From positions 1-64,000 of the forward strand of contig JAQTTU010000009.1 in the NCBI GenBank assembly GCA_028710605.1: a DNA stretch of 64,000 nt, written 5' to 3'. Numbering within the stretch: the stretch's first letter is position 1; every line of letters begins with the position of its first letter. The translations under genes and the position numbers were made by a program. Below, piece after piece: positions 16,290 to 23,599 of this stretch. A model generated the notes under the pieces. The model saw only the letters and a program-made list of their open reading frames with translations. It made no database searches and was not told the origin of the DNA. This stretch comes from Sideroxydans sp. (lineage in GTDB: Bacteria; Pseudomonadota; Gammaproteobacteria; Burkholderiales; Gallionellaceae).

Positions 16290-17006
16290 TTAATGGTGCG
16301 GCAACGTCCTTGCCACCACCCAGGCACTCACCTCGCGTGCTCCGGCTTTCTTCAATGCGCGCGCCAACTCTCCGATGGACGCTCCGCTGGTCATCACGTC
16401 ATCCACGATGGCGATATGTTTGCCGCAAACATGGGCGGGAAGCGTGACTTCAAACGCGCCGCGAATATTCTTGTCGCGTTCTTTCCACGGCAGCGTGGAT
16501 TGCGGCGGCGTGTCGCGCACGCGCTGGCAGCTATCGCCCAGCAGCGGAACGCCGATTTGCTTTGCGATGCGCGCCGCCAGCAATTGCGATTGATTGAAGC
16601 CGCGAGTGCGCAGGCGCTGCGGGTGCAGCGGCATGGCGACGATGCCGTCCGGGCGCGTGCCGATATGCTGCGCCAGTTCGTCGGCAAGCAGATTCACCAG
16701 CACCAGACTCTCGTGAAATTTGAGCGCTTTGATGAGCTGGTCCAGCGGAAAGCGGTAACTGAAAGCGGCCAGCGTGCGCTCGAATGCGGGCGCTTTCTTC
16801 AGACACTTGCCGCATATTTCTCCTTCAAAGGTTGGCAGGGCGCACACCGGACAATGCGCGGGCGGCAGGCGCGGCAGGTCGGCATTGCACGCCGCGCAGC
16901 ACAGTCCGTCGCGGCTCATCGCACCGCACAGCAGACAAGGCTGCGCGGGAAGGATGTGCCCAATTCTCGAACTGATGTTCAAAAACTTAGTCAATAGATT
17001 TGACAA
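16290..17006 (-). CDS. comF: ComF family phosphoribosyltransferase-like protein
   Basis: A 238-residue protein. The N-terminal zinc-ribbon region has four Cys pairs (CLLCG, CCAAC, CPVC, CGKC) within residues 20-70, and a type I phosphoribosyltransferase fold follows, with the PRPP loop [13 protein letters not shown] at about 196-208. ComF proteins are needed for DNA uptake in competent bacteria, which is notable next to a type IV pilus locus. It is transcribed towards mshN and divergently from bioB; its start codon lies next to the likely bioB promoter region. Confidence 0.92.
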   Translation of the reverse strand: MSNLLTKFLNISSRIGHILPAQPCLLCGAMSRDGLCCAACNADLPRLPPAHCPVCALPTFEGEICGKCLKKAPAFERTLAAFSYRFPLDQLIKALKFHESLVLVNLLADELAQHIGTRPDGIVAMPLHPQRLRTRGFNQSQLLAARIAKQIGVPLLGDSCQRVRDTPPQSTLPWKERDKNIRGAFEVTLPAHVCGKHIAIVDDVMTSGASIGELARALKKAGAREVSAWVVARTLPHH

Positions 17007-17069
17007 GCTGGCAGCCTTTATAGAAGATGCACGCCTTCCAATTTACCGCCTTTGTGCCCCAGTGCAAAC

Positions 17070-18062
17070 ATGAACCAGCAAACGCAAGCCCCCTTCGAAA
17101 ATTCTGCTGAAAAAATCTGGAGCGTGGCCGAGATCGAAGCCCTGTTCAAACTGCCCTTCAACGATTTGATGTACAGCGCGCAACAAGTGACGCGCCAGCA
17201 TTTCGATCCGAACGCGGTGCAGCTTTCCACCTTGCTGTCGATCAAGACCGGAGGCTGTTCCGAAGACTGCGGCTACTGCACGCAGTCGTCATTCCACGCG
17301 GGCGTGGAGAACAAGAAAATGCTGGAAGTGGAAGAAGTGGTCAAGGCCGCCAAGGCCGCCAAGGAAGCCGGAGCTGGACGATTCTGCATGGGCGCGGCGT
17401 GGCGCGAACCTTCGGCGGAAGACATGACGGCGGTCGTGGAAATGGTCAAGGAAGTGCGCGCGCTGGGCATGGAAACCTGCGCCACGCTGGGCATGCTCAA
17501 CGACGAACAAACCGAACAATTGCGCGTCGCCGGACTGGATTACTACAACCACAACCTGGACACCGCGCCCGAGTTCTACGGCAACATCATCAGCACGCGC
17601 GACTATCAGGATCGCCTGGACACGCTGGAGCGCGTGCGCAAGGCGGGCATGCACGTGTGCAGCGGCGGCATTGTCGGCATGGGCGAAAACCTCACTCAGC
17701 GCGCCGGACTCATCGCGCAACTGGCCAACATGAACCCTTACCCGGAAAGCGTGCCGATCAACAATCTGGTCAAGCTCGAAGGCACACCGCTGGCGGAAAC
17801 GGAAGACCTCGACCCGCTGGATTTTGTGCGCACCATCGCCGTCGCGCGCCTCACCATGCCGCGCGCTTACGTGCGCCTGTCCGCCGGAAGGCAACAAATG
17901 AGCGACGCAGTGCAGGCACTGTGCTTCCTCGCCGGAGCCAACTCGATTTTCTACGGCGACCAGTTGCTGACCGCAGGCAACCCGGAAGTGGACAGAGACC
18001 GCGCGCTGATGGACAAGCTGGGGATGTATCCGCTGGCGGATAAATGTCCGGCGATGGCGTGA
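17070..18062 (+). CDS. bioB: Biotin synthase
   Basis: A 330-residue radical SAM enzyme that inserts sulfur into dethiobiotin. The SAM cluster cysteines are C63, C67 and C70 in [12 protein letters not shown]; the second-cluster regions ([27 protein letters not shown]) and the final RLSAGRQQM stretch are intact. The start at 17070 matches the family; another ATG at 17052 lies in frame. A TTGACA at 17000-17005 upstream could be the -35 element, but spacing to TATAGA is short. It leads the bio gene series; bioA is not in the window. Confidence 0.97.
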   Translation: MNQQTQAPFENSAEKIWSVAEIEALFKLPFNDLMYSAQQVTRQHFDPNAVQLSTLLSIKTGGCSEDCGYCTQSSFHAGVENKKMLEVEEVVKAAKAAKEAGAGRFCMGAAWREPSAEDMTAVVEMVKEVRALGMETCATLGMLNDEQTEQLRVAGLDYYNHNLDTAPEFYGNIISTRDYQDRLDTLERVRKAGMHVCSGGIVGMGENLTQRAGLIAQLANMNPYPESVPINNLVKLEGTPLAETEDLDPLDFVRTIAVARLTMPRAYVRLSAGRQQMSDAVQALCFLAGANSIFYGDQLLTAGNPEVDRDRALMDKLGMYPLADKCPAMA

Positions 18063-18083
18063 TTGAAATCGCGTAACGAAGCT

Positions 18084-18108
18084 TTTGTAGGTGCGAATTC
18101 ATTCGCAC
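18084..18108. repeat. Short palindromic dispersed repeat, copy 2
   Basis: TTTGTAGGTGCGAATTC followed by ATTCGCAC, the inverse of the unit at 9-33. It lies just after bioB, at the head of a run of three repeat families filling the gap before bioF. Confidence 0.8.
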
Positions 18109-18122
18109 AACAAGGGTAACAT

Positions 18123-18156
18123 CACGTAGATCGCCTATTGACGGGCATCTTCACGG
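18123..18156. repeat. GTAGATCGCCTATTGACGGGCATC repeat, copy 1
   Basis: This unit recurs at 41602-41635 (nearly identical), 48578-48605 (diverged) and inverted at 59230-59246 (partial). All copies are in gaps between genes or at gene ends. Function unknown. Confidence 0.75.
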
Positions 18157-18188
18157 GGTTGCCTGTTGAAAAACGGAAAAACCATTAA

Positions 18189-18265
18189 CCACAGAGGCAC
18201 AGAGACACAGAGGGGGCGCAGAGAAAACCGATTTTGACTTTCTCTGTGTCTCTGTGTCTCTGTGG
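18189..18265. repeat. CACAGAG inverted repeat upstream of bioF
   Basis: The left arm CCACAGAGGCACAGAGACAC (from 18189) pairs with the right arm ending GTGTCTCTGTGTCTCTGTGG (to 18265), with a short core between. The right arm ends seven bases before the bioF TTG start. This family recurs at 20270, 21242, 22952, 28447, 29191, 30643, 31032, 43121 and 44282. Confidence 0.92.
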
Positions 18266-18271
18266 TGAGAT

Positions 18272-19453
18272 TTGCCTTTTACCCAACTACAAACCGAACT
18301 CGATATTCGTTCAGCGCAAGGACTGCTGCGCAGCCGGCGCACGCTGACCAGTCCGCAGACCACGCACGCGCTGGTGGACGGCAAACTCTATCTGGCATTT
18401 TGCAGCAACGACTACCTCGGCCTCGCCAACCACGCGCAACTCATCGCCGCCTTGCAACAAGGCGCTGCGCAATGGGGTGTGGGCGCGGGCGCGGCGCATC
18501 TGGTGAACGGCCACTTCGGCGCTCATCACCAACTCGAACAGCAGCTCGCCGCCTTCGTCGGCAAACCGGCGGCACTGCTGTTTTCCACCGGCTACATGGC
18601 CAACCTCGGCGCGGTGCAGGCGCTGGTGGGCAAGGGCGACACGGTGTTTGCGGACAAACTCAATCACGCCTCGCTCAACGATGCCATGCTGTTGTCGCGC
18701 GCTGAGACAAAACGCTACCGTCACGGCGATATGGCGCAACTGGCGCAGTTGCTGGCCCAAACAACAAACGGAAGAAAGTTGGTCATTACCGACGCAGTGT
18801 TCAGCATGGACGGCGACATCGCGCCGTTGCGCGAGCTGCTGGCGCTGTGCGAACAGCATGATGCGTGGCTGTATGTGGACGACGCGCACGGTTTCGGCGT
18901 GCTGGGCGAACATGGGCGCGGCTCACTGTTTGAAGCCCCTCTCCCCCCGGGGGAGGGGTTGGGGTGGGGGAACTCCGAACGCATCATCTACATGGCCACG
19001 CTGGGCAAAGCGGCGGGCGTATCCGGCGCATTCGTCGCGGCAGAGCAGGTAGTGATTGACACGCTCATCAACCACGCGCACAGCTACGTCTATACCACCG
19101 CCACCCCGCCCGCTTTATCCGTGGTGCTGGCGCAGAGCCTGCAACTGATAGCGCAAGGCGATGCACTGCGCGCGCATTTACAGCAACTCATCGCACAACT
19201 TCGCGCTGGCTTAGCCGATCTGCCGTGGCAACTGATGCCGTCGCACACCGCGATCCAGCCGCTGCTGGTCGGCGACAATCAGGCGGCATTGAAATTGAGC
19301 GCAGCCTTGCGCGAACGCGGCATCTGGGTCGCCGCGATCCGCCCGCCTACCGTGCCGCAGGGCACGGCGCGTCTGCGCATCACCTTGTCGGCGGCGCACA
19401 GCGCGGCAGATGTGGATCAACTCATAGTGGCGTTGCATGAGCTTGCACATTGA
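18272..19453 (+). CDS. bioF: 8-amino-7-oxononanoate synthase
   Basis: A 393-residue PLP enzyme that condenses pimeloyl-ACP with L-alanine. Conserved parts: FCSNDYLGLANH at about 43-54, NHASLNDA, VDDAHGFGVLG, and the Schiff-base lysine in TLGKAAGVSGA. The only workable start is TTG at 18272, because an in-frame TGA ends at 18268. The start lies seven bases past the CACAGAG repeat, whose GGTGAG may act as ribosome site. Residues about 222-234 (APLPPGEGLGWGN) are encoded by an inserted palindromic repeat at 18936-18970 in a loop between GRGS and the lysine strand. Overlaps bioH by 17 bases. Confidence 0.95.
   Translation: MPFTQLQTELDIRSAQGLLRSRRTLTSPQTTHALVDGKLYLAFCSNDYLGLANHAQLIAALQQGAAQWGVGAGAAHLVNGHFGAHHQLEQQLAAFVGKPAALLFSTGYMANLGAVQALVGKGDTVFADKLNHASLNDAMLLSRAETKRYRHGDMAQLAQLLAQTTNGRKLVITDAVFSMDGDIAPLRELLALCEQHDAWLYVDDAHGFGVLGEHGRGSLFEAPLPPGEGLGWGNSERIIYMATLGKAAGVSGAFVAAEQVVIDTLINHAHSYVYTTATPPALSVVLAQSLQLIAQGDALRAHLQQLIAQLRAGLADLPWQLMPSHTAIQPLLVGDNQAALKLSAALRERGIWVAAIRPPTVPQGTARLRITLSAAHSAADVDQLIVALHELAH
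18936..18970. repeat. Palindromic repeat inserted in frame in bioF
   Basis: CCCCTCTCCCCCCGGGGGAG followed by GGGTTGGGGTGGGGG. It belongs to the compound G/C-rich repeat family seen at 36558, 38145, 39322, 40065, 42138 and 44059. Here it lies within coding sequence, keeps the frame and encodes PLPPGEGLGWG. Confidence 0.85.
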
Positions 19454-20270
19454 AAGCATAGGCAGCGGCGCGCCGCTAGTATTGCTGCACGGCTGGGGCA
19501 TGCACGGCGGCGTGTGGAGCGATGTGGCGCAGAAGCTGGCCACGGATTTTCAGGTGCACAGCGTCGATCTGCCGGGGTATGGTTTTAGCGGGAAGGGGGA
19601 AGGGGAAGGGGAAAGGGAGAAGGGGGGCGAGCCGGTTTTACCCTTCCCTCTTCCCTCTTCCCCCTTCTCCTTAGAAACAGTGGTCGATGAGTTGTCTGCA
19701 AACTTCCCCGAACCCATCGCCATCTGCGGCTGGTCGCTGGGCGGGCAGGTCGCGTTGCATTGGGCGGCGCGCGAACCGGAGAAGGTGCGGCGCTTGATAC
19801 TGGTGAGCAGCACGCCGTGTTTCGCGGCGCGCGACGATTGGCAGCACGGCATGGCGCGCGAAGTGCTGGAAAAATTCGCCAACGAACTGGAACTAAATCA
19901 TGCCGCGACTTTGCGCCGATTCATCTCGCTGCAACTGCGCGGCAGCGAAAATGAGCGCGAATTATTGGCGCTGCTGCGCGAAAAATTATTCAGTCGCGGC
20001 GAACCGGATATGGCAACGTTGCGCGCCGGACTGGACATCCTGCGCGATGCCGATCAGCGCGGCGAATTGCCTGGCATCAAACAGCCAACCTTGGTCATCG
20101 CCGGAGAGCGCGACAAACTCACACCGCCGCAAGCCTCGCACTACATGGCGCAAGCGATGCCCGATGCGCGGCTGGCAGAAGTGAAAGGCGCGGCGCATGC
20201 GCCGTTCCTGTCGCACCCTGAACAGTTTGTAAAAGTGGTTACGGATTTCTTAAAAGCGAAAAACGATTAG
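19437..20270 (+). CDS. bioH: Pimeloyl-ACP methyl ester carboxylesterase
   Basis: A 277-residue alpha/beta hydrolase that removes the methyl group from pimeloyl-ACP methyl ester. Oxyanion-loop LLHGWGMHGGVW at about 16-27; nucleophile Ser100 in GWSLGGQ; acid in IAGERDKLTP; His in GAAHAPFLSHPE near the end. Residues about 52-79 (Gly/Glu/Arg then Pro/Phe/Ser-rich) are encoded by a purine/pyrimidine inverted repeat at 19590-19670 between the YGFSG turn and the ETVVDEL helix, where homologues have only a short link. The TAG stop falls on the first bases of the next CACAGAG repeat. Confidence 0.94.
   Translation: MSLHIESIGSGAPLVLLHGWGMHGGVWSDVAQKLATDFQVHSVDLPGYGFSGKGEGEGEREKGGEPVLPFPLPSSPFSLETVVDELSANFPEPIAICGWSLGGQVALHWAAREPEKVRRLILVSSTPCFAARDDWQHGMAREVLEKFANELELNHAATLRRFISLQLRGSENERELLALLREKLFSRGEPDMATLRAGLDILRDADQRGELPGIKQPTLVIAGERDKLTPPQASHYMAQAMPDARLAEVKGAAHAPFLSHPEQFVKVVTDFLKAKND
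19590..19670. repeat. Polypurine/polypyrimidine inverted repeat within bioH
   Basis: The left part is almost pure G/A (GGGAAGGGGGAAGGGGAAGG) and the right part is its approximate complement (CCCTTCCCTCTTCCCTCTTC). It is in frame and free of stops in the bioH frame. Such sequence could form a hairpin or triplex. It looks like an insertion relative to the usual BioH length. Confidence 0.82.
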
Positions 20271-20347
20271 CCACAGAGACCACAGAGTACACAGAGATAG
20301 ATGCGCGCTGAATTGCTTTTCTCTGTGATCTCTGTGTTCTCTGTGGC
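20270..20347. repeat. CACAGAG inverted repeat between bioH and bioC
   Basis: Left arm GCCACAGAGACCACAGAGTA at 20270; right arm TCTCTGTGATCTCTGTGTTC ending CTCTGTGGC at 20347. It starts within the bioH stop codon (TAG then CCACAGAG) and ends 15 bases before the bioC ATG. Confidence 0.92.
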
Positions 20348-20362
20348 AAGAAGGTTTTAAAA

Positions 20363-21232
20363 ATGAATGAATTTGAAATAGACAAACGCCAAGTGCGCCG
20401 CGCCTTCAGCCGCGCCGCGAAGGATTACGATGCGGCGGCGGTGATGCAGCGCGAGGTGTGCACGCGCATGCTGGAGAAGCTGGACTGCATCAAGATTCAG
20501 CCGGACACGTTGCTCGATGTCGGCAGCGGCACGGGCTGGGGCACGCGCCAGTTGGGTGAGCGTTTTCCGCAGGCGCAGATCACCGCGCTGGACATCGCCA
20601 TCGGCATGTTGCAGCACGCGCGCGGCACGGCCAGTTGGTGGCAAAAATTGTTCGCCGGTAAAAAAGAAAATTATCTGTGCGCCGATGTCGAGGCGTTGCC
20701 GCTGGCTTCCAACAGTGTGCAGATGGTGTGGTCGAATCTGGCGCTGCAATGGTGCAACGACCTGCCCGCCACTTTCGTCGAATTGCAGCGCGTGATCGAA
20801 GTCGATGGCCTGCTGATGTTTTCCAGTTTCGGCGTAGATACGCTACGCGAATTGTCGGTCGCGTTCCATGATGTGGACGGTTACAGCCACACCAACCGCT
20901 TCGCCGACATGCACGACATCGGCGACATGCTGGTGGCGGCGGGCTTCGCCAATCCGGTGATGGAGATGGAGAAGATCACGCTGACCTACAACGACGTGCG
21001 CGCGGTGATGCAGGATTTGAAAAGCATAGGCGCGCACAACGCCACCGCCGGTCGCGCGCCGGGCATGATGGGCAAAGCCGCGTGGCAGCGCGTGATCGCG
21101 AATTACGAAACACTGCGCCGCGACGGCAAATTGCCTGCGACATTCGAGATCATTTACGGCCATGCGTGGAAGCCTGCGCCCAAGGTGTTGGCGGATGGGC
21201 GCGCGATTGTGAGGACGGATTTCAAGATATGA
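20363..21232 (+). CDS. bioC: Malonyl-ACP O-methyltransferase
   Basis: A 289-residue SAM-dependent methyltransferase that starts pimelate synthesis by methylating malonyl-ACP. The N-terminal FSRAAKDYDAAAVMQREV is a BioC hallmark; the SAM-binding loop LLDVGSGTGWGT lies at about residues 49-60; SNLALQWCNDLPATF is the conserved post-II motif. It follows bioH, the enzyme that removes the methyl group. Upstream AAGAAGG at 20349-20355, partly at the edge of the repeat, may serve as ribosome site. Confidence 0.96.
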   Translation: MNEFEIDKRQVRRAFSRAAKDYDAAAVMQREVCTRMLEKLDCIKIQPDTLLDVGSGTGWGTRQLGERFPQAQITALDIAIGMLQHARGTASWWQKLFAGKKENYLCADVEALPLASNSVQMVWSNLALQWCNDLPATFVELQRVIEVDGLLMFSSFGVDTLRELSVAFHDVDGYSHTNRFADMHDIGDMLVAAGFANPVMEMEKITLTYNDVRAVMQDLKSIGAHNATAGRAPGMMGKAAWQRVIANYETLRRDGKLPATFEIIYGHAWKPAPKVLADGRAIVRTDFKI

Positions 21233-21241
21233 AAAACCATT

Positions 21242-21440
21242 CACCACAGAGACAGTGCGTGTGTTGTTGGGGCTTTAGCCCCTTACAACCACGGCCTACT
21301 CCTTGCGGGTGCAGAGACACAGAGAAAGGCAAAGCCAGAGAATATTTGCTTGTGGCAGTAATAACTGATAATTCCCTTTCAGATTTCATAGTCTTGATTT
21401 TTGGTGTGGGTTTCTCTGTGTCTCTGTGTCTCTGTGGTGG
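21242..21440. repeat. CACAGAG inverted repeat before bioD, left arm interrupted
   Basis: The left arm begins TCACCACAGAGACA at 21242 and resumes as GAGACACAGAGAAA at about 21312; between them lies a foreign segment of about 55 bases containing the small hairpin GGGGCTTTAGCCCC. The right arm TTCTCTGTGTCTCTGTGTCT begins at 21412 and ends GTGGTGG, just before the bioD start. The interruption shows a repeat inserted within a repeat. Confidence 0.88.
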
Positions 21441-21446
21441 ATTTTT

Positions 21447-22211
21447 ATGAGCTACTTCATCACCGGCACCGACACCGGCGTGGGCAAGACGCTGGTGAGT
21501 TGCGCGTTGCTGCATGCCTTTGCCGCCCAAGGTAAACGCGTTGTCGGTTTCAAGCCGGTGGCGGCGGGTTGCGATGATGACGGGCGCAACGACGATGCCA
21601 AGCAATTGCTCGTCGCGAGCAATGTGCAAGCAAGTTACGACCAGATCAATCCCTATTGTTTTCCGCAGGCCATCGCGCCGCATCTGGCGGCGCGCCATGC
21701 CGGAGTGCGCATCGCGTTGCCGCGCATCCTGACGGCGTATCAAGCGCTGGCAGCAAAATCGGATGAAGTTGTCGTGGAGGGCGTGGGCGGTTTCTGCGTG
21801 CCGCTGAATGAAGCGCAGGACAGCGCCGATCTCGCACAGCAATTCAAGCTGCCGGTCATTCTGGTGGTGGGCATGCGTCTGGGCTGTCTGAACCACGCGC
21901 TGCTGACCCTGCGCGTGATTGCCGAATACCAATTAGAATGCGCGGGTTGGGTGGCCAACGTGATGGATGACGACGGTACGACACGGTGTTGCGAAGCATC
22001 CGGTGCGGGAGTACCGTCCGGCCGCCTTCTCCCGCAAACGGCCAGCTGCGCCGGTAACGTGTCGAAGGCGGGCATGCCCGCGTTGCAGGAGAACATCGCA
22101 GCCTTGCAAGAGCGTATCGCAGCGCCGTTGTTGGGTATCATCCCTTTTCAAACGCAGCCGGATGCCAGTTCGTTGGCATCTCTGTTGAACGTGCAGTTGC
22201 TGGAGAAATAA
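21447..22211 (+). CDS. bioD: Dethiobiotin synthetase
   Basis: A 254-residue ATP-dependent enzyme that forms the ureido ring. P-loop GTDTGVGKT at residues 7-15; FKPVAAGCDDD at about 35-45; EGVGGFCVPLNE at about 111-122. The start at 21447 matches the family; the frame is open upstream into the repeat (to 21426). Residues about 175-209, between AGWVANVMDD and MPALQENI, are an insertion of about 34 residues encoded by an imperfect palindrome at 21979-22064. The insertion includes three cysteines. Its position near the C-terminal nucleotide-base region could affect activity. Confidence 0.94.
   Translation: MSYFITGTDTGVGKTLVSCALLHAFAAQGKRVVGFKPVAAGCDDDGRNDDAKQLLVASNVQASYDQINPYCFPQAIAPHLAARHAGVRIALPRILTAYQALAAKSDEVVVEGVGGFCVPLNEAQDSADLAQQFKLPVILVVGMRLGCLNHALLTLRVIAEYQLECAGWVANVMDDDGTTRCCEASGAGVPSGRLLPQTASCAGNVSKAGMPALQENIAALQERIAAPLLGIIPFQTQPDASSLASLLNVQLLEK
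21979..22064. repeat. Imperfect palindrome inserted in frame in bioD
   Basis: CGACACGG at the left end and CGTGTCG at the right end, plus CGGGAG / CTCCCG inside, form an imperfect inverted repeat of about 86 bases. It lies exactly where the BioD protein carries an extra segment. No second copy was seen in the window. Confidence 0.65.
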
Positions 22212-22218
22212 GAAGCCG

Positions 22219-22929
22219 ATGGTTGAATTCAGTCTCATTGCGGTATTGCTGGTCGGTCTGTTGAGCGGCGTGCATTGTCTGGGCATGTGCGGCAGCATCG
22301 TCGGCATTTTCACCACCCAAGTCCCCAGGGATCAAGCACGCTGGCCGTTCCATCTGGCCTACAGCGGCGGGCGCATGGCGAGTTATGCGCTGGCAGGCGC
22401 GCTGGTTGGTGCAGTGGGGCAGGCGGGTTTGCTGATGCGCGATGCCGTTCCGGTGCAGCATCTGCTGTTTGCTTTGTCCAGTTTGATGCTGATTCTGCTG
22501 GGCTTGTATCTCGCCGGGGTGTGGGGCGCAGTGCGCCGCATGGAGCAATTGGGGGGCGGCTTGTGGAAACGCCTGCAACCTTTCACCACCAAGTTATTGC
22601 CGGTAAACACCGTGCCGCGCGCCTTGGGCTTGGGCGCGCTGTGGGGCTGGTTGCCATGCGGTCTGGTGTATAGCGTGCTGATCACCGCGCTGGCGAGCGG
22701 CAGCGCAATGCAGGGTGCGCTTATCATGCTGGCGTTCGGCTTGGGCACATTGCCGAATCTGCTGGCGATCGGTTTGTTCTGGGAAAGCATCAAAGGTTGG
22801 GTGCAGTCGCCGCGCGTGCGGCTGGCGGCGGGTTCGCTGGTGGCGCTGTTCGGCGTATATGGTTTGTACAAAGTGAGCTACACATTTTATGTAAACGGTT
22901 GGACGGGAGCGTGTCATGTGGCGGCATAA
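22219..22929 (+). CDS. Sulfite exporter TauE/SafE-like membrane protein
   Basis: A 236-residue polytopic membrane protein with about six helices. The N-terminal VHCLGMCGSIVG at about residues 18-29 is typical of the TauE/SafE subgroup found near cytochrome oxidase assembly genes and thought to move metal ions or sulfur compounds; GALWGWLPCGLVYS at about 138-151 is the second conserved motif. It overlaps the SCO1/SenC gene by 14 bases, supporting a role linked to copper delivery or respiration. Substrate cannot be read from sequence. Confidence 0.88.
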   Translation: MVEFSLIAVLLVGLLSGVHCLGMCGSIVGIFTTQVPRDQARWPFHLAYSGGRMASYALAGALVGAVGQAGLLMRDAVPVQHLLFALSSLMLILLGLYLAGVWGAVRRMEQLGGGLWKRLQPFTTKLLPVNTVPRALGLGALWGWLPCGLVYSVLITALASGSAMQGALIMLAFGLGTLPNLLAIGLFWESIKGWVQSPRVRLAAGSLVALFGVYGLYKVSYTFYVNGWTGACHVAA

Positions 22930-23599
22930 CAACTTTTTACTGCAAAACCTATCACCACAGAGACACAGAGACACAGAGAAAAACCAAAAAAAATCTGTCT
23001 TTGCCTTTCTCTGTGTCTCTGTGTCTCTGTGGTGGATTGTTTTAGCTTTTTCGCTATCTGCCTGCGGCGAACAAAAGCTTCCCTCTCCGTTCAAAGCCAG
23101 CGATGTGTCCGCGCAGTACGCGCAAGCCGATTTCCATCTGAATGATGCCAAAGGCAAACCAGTCTCTTTGGCGGATTTTCGCGGCAAAGTGGTGGTGCTA
23201 TTCTTCGGCTATACCCAGTGTCCCGATGTGTGCCCGACGACGTTGGCGGACATGGCGCAGGTGATGCGCATGCTGGGCAAGGATGCCGATCAGGTGCAGG
23301 TGCTGTTCGTGACGCTGGACCCGGAACGTGACACGCGCGAACTTCTGGCGCAATATCCTCCCGCGTTTTATCCCACCTTCATGGGACTGTCGGGCGACGC
23401 GCAGGCCACCGCGCAGGCGGCCAAGGCATTCGGCATCGTTTATCAAAAGCAACCGACCACTAACGGAGGTTACACTTTGGATCATTCAGCGGGAACCTAT
23501 CTGATTTCGCCGGGAGGCAAGACAGTGTTGCTTTCGCCGTTCGCGCAACGGCCCGAATTGCTGGTGCACGACATCCGTCTTTTGAAGGCGCTCAAATGA
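22916..23599 (+). CDS. SCO1/SenC copper chaperone, lipoprotein with repeat-derived signal peptide
   Basis: A 227-residue thioredoxin-fold protein that delivers copper to cytochrome c oxidase in the periplasm. CxxxC is C102 and C106 in TQCPDVCPTT; the copper His is in TLDHSAGTYL near residue 189. The N-terminus is odd: residues about 12-45 are encoded by a CACAGAG repeat (SPQRHRDTEK from one arm, FLCVSVSLWW from the other), and the second arm forms most of the hydrophobic core before lipobox LSAC, lipidated at Cys50. The only ATG in frame upstream of the core is at 22916. A GTG inside the arm would leave no basic n-region. It overlaps the next gene by 4 bases. Confidence 0.93.
   Translation: MWRHNNFLLQNLSPQRHRDTEKNQKKSVFAFLCVSVSLWWIVLAFSLSACGEQKLPSPFKASDVSAQYAQADFHLNDAKGKPVSLADFRGKVVVLFFGYTQCPDVCPTTLADMAQVMRMLGKDADQVQVLFVTLDPERDTRELLAQYPPAFYPTFMGLSGDAQATAQAAKAFGIVYQKQPTTNGGYTLDHSAGTYLISPGGKTVLLSPFAQRPELLVHDIRLLKALK
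22952..23037. repeat. CACAGAG inverted repeat encoding the SCO1 signal region
   Basis: Left arm TCACCACAGAGACACAGAGA from 22952; right arm TTCTCTGTGTCTCTGTGTCT ending GTGGTGGA at 23037; the core is about 27 bases. It lies wholly within the reading frame of the SCO1/SenC gene. Confidence 0.92.

Noticed and set aside
16996-17030. A firm sigma-70 promoter for bioB from TTGACA at 17000
   Set aside because: The nearest -10 candidates (TATAGA, TAGAAG) give spacings of 13 to 15 bases, too short to call with confidence; it is mentioned only within the bioB entry.
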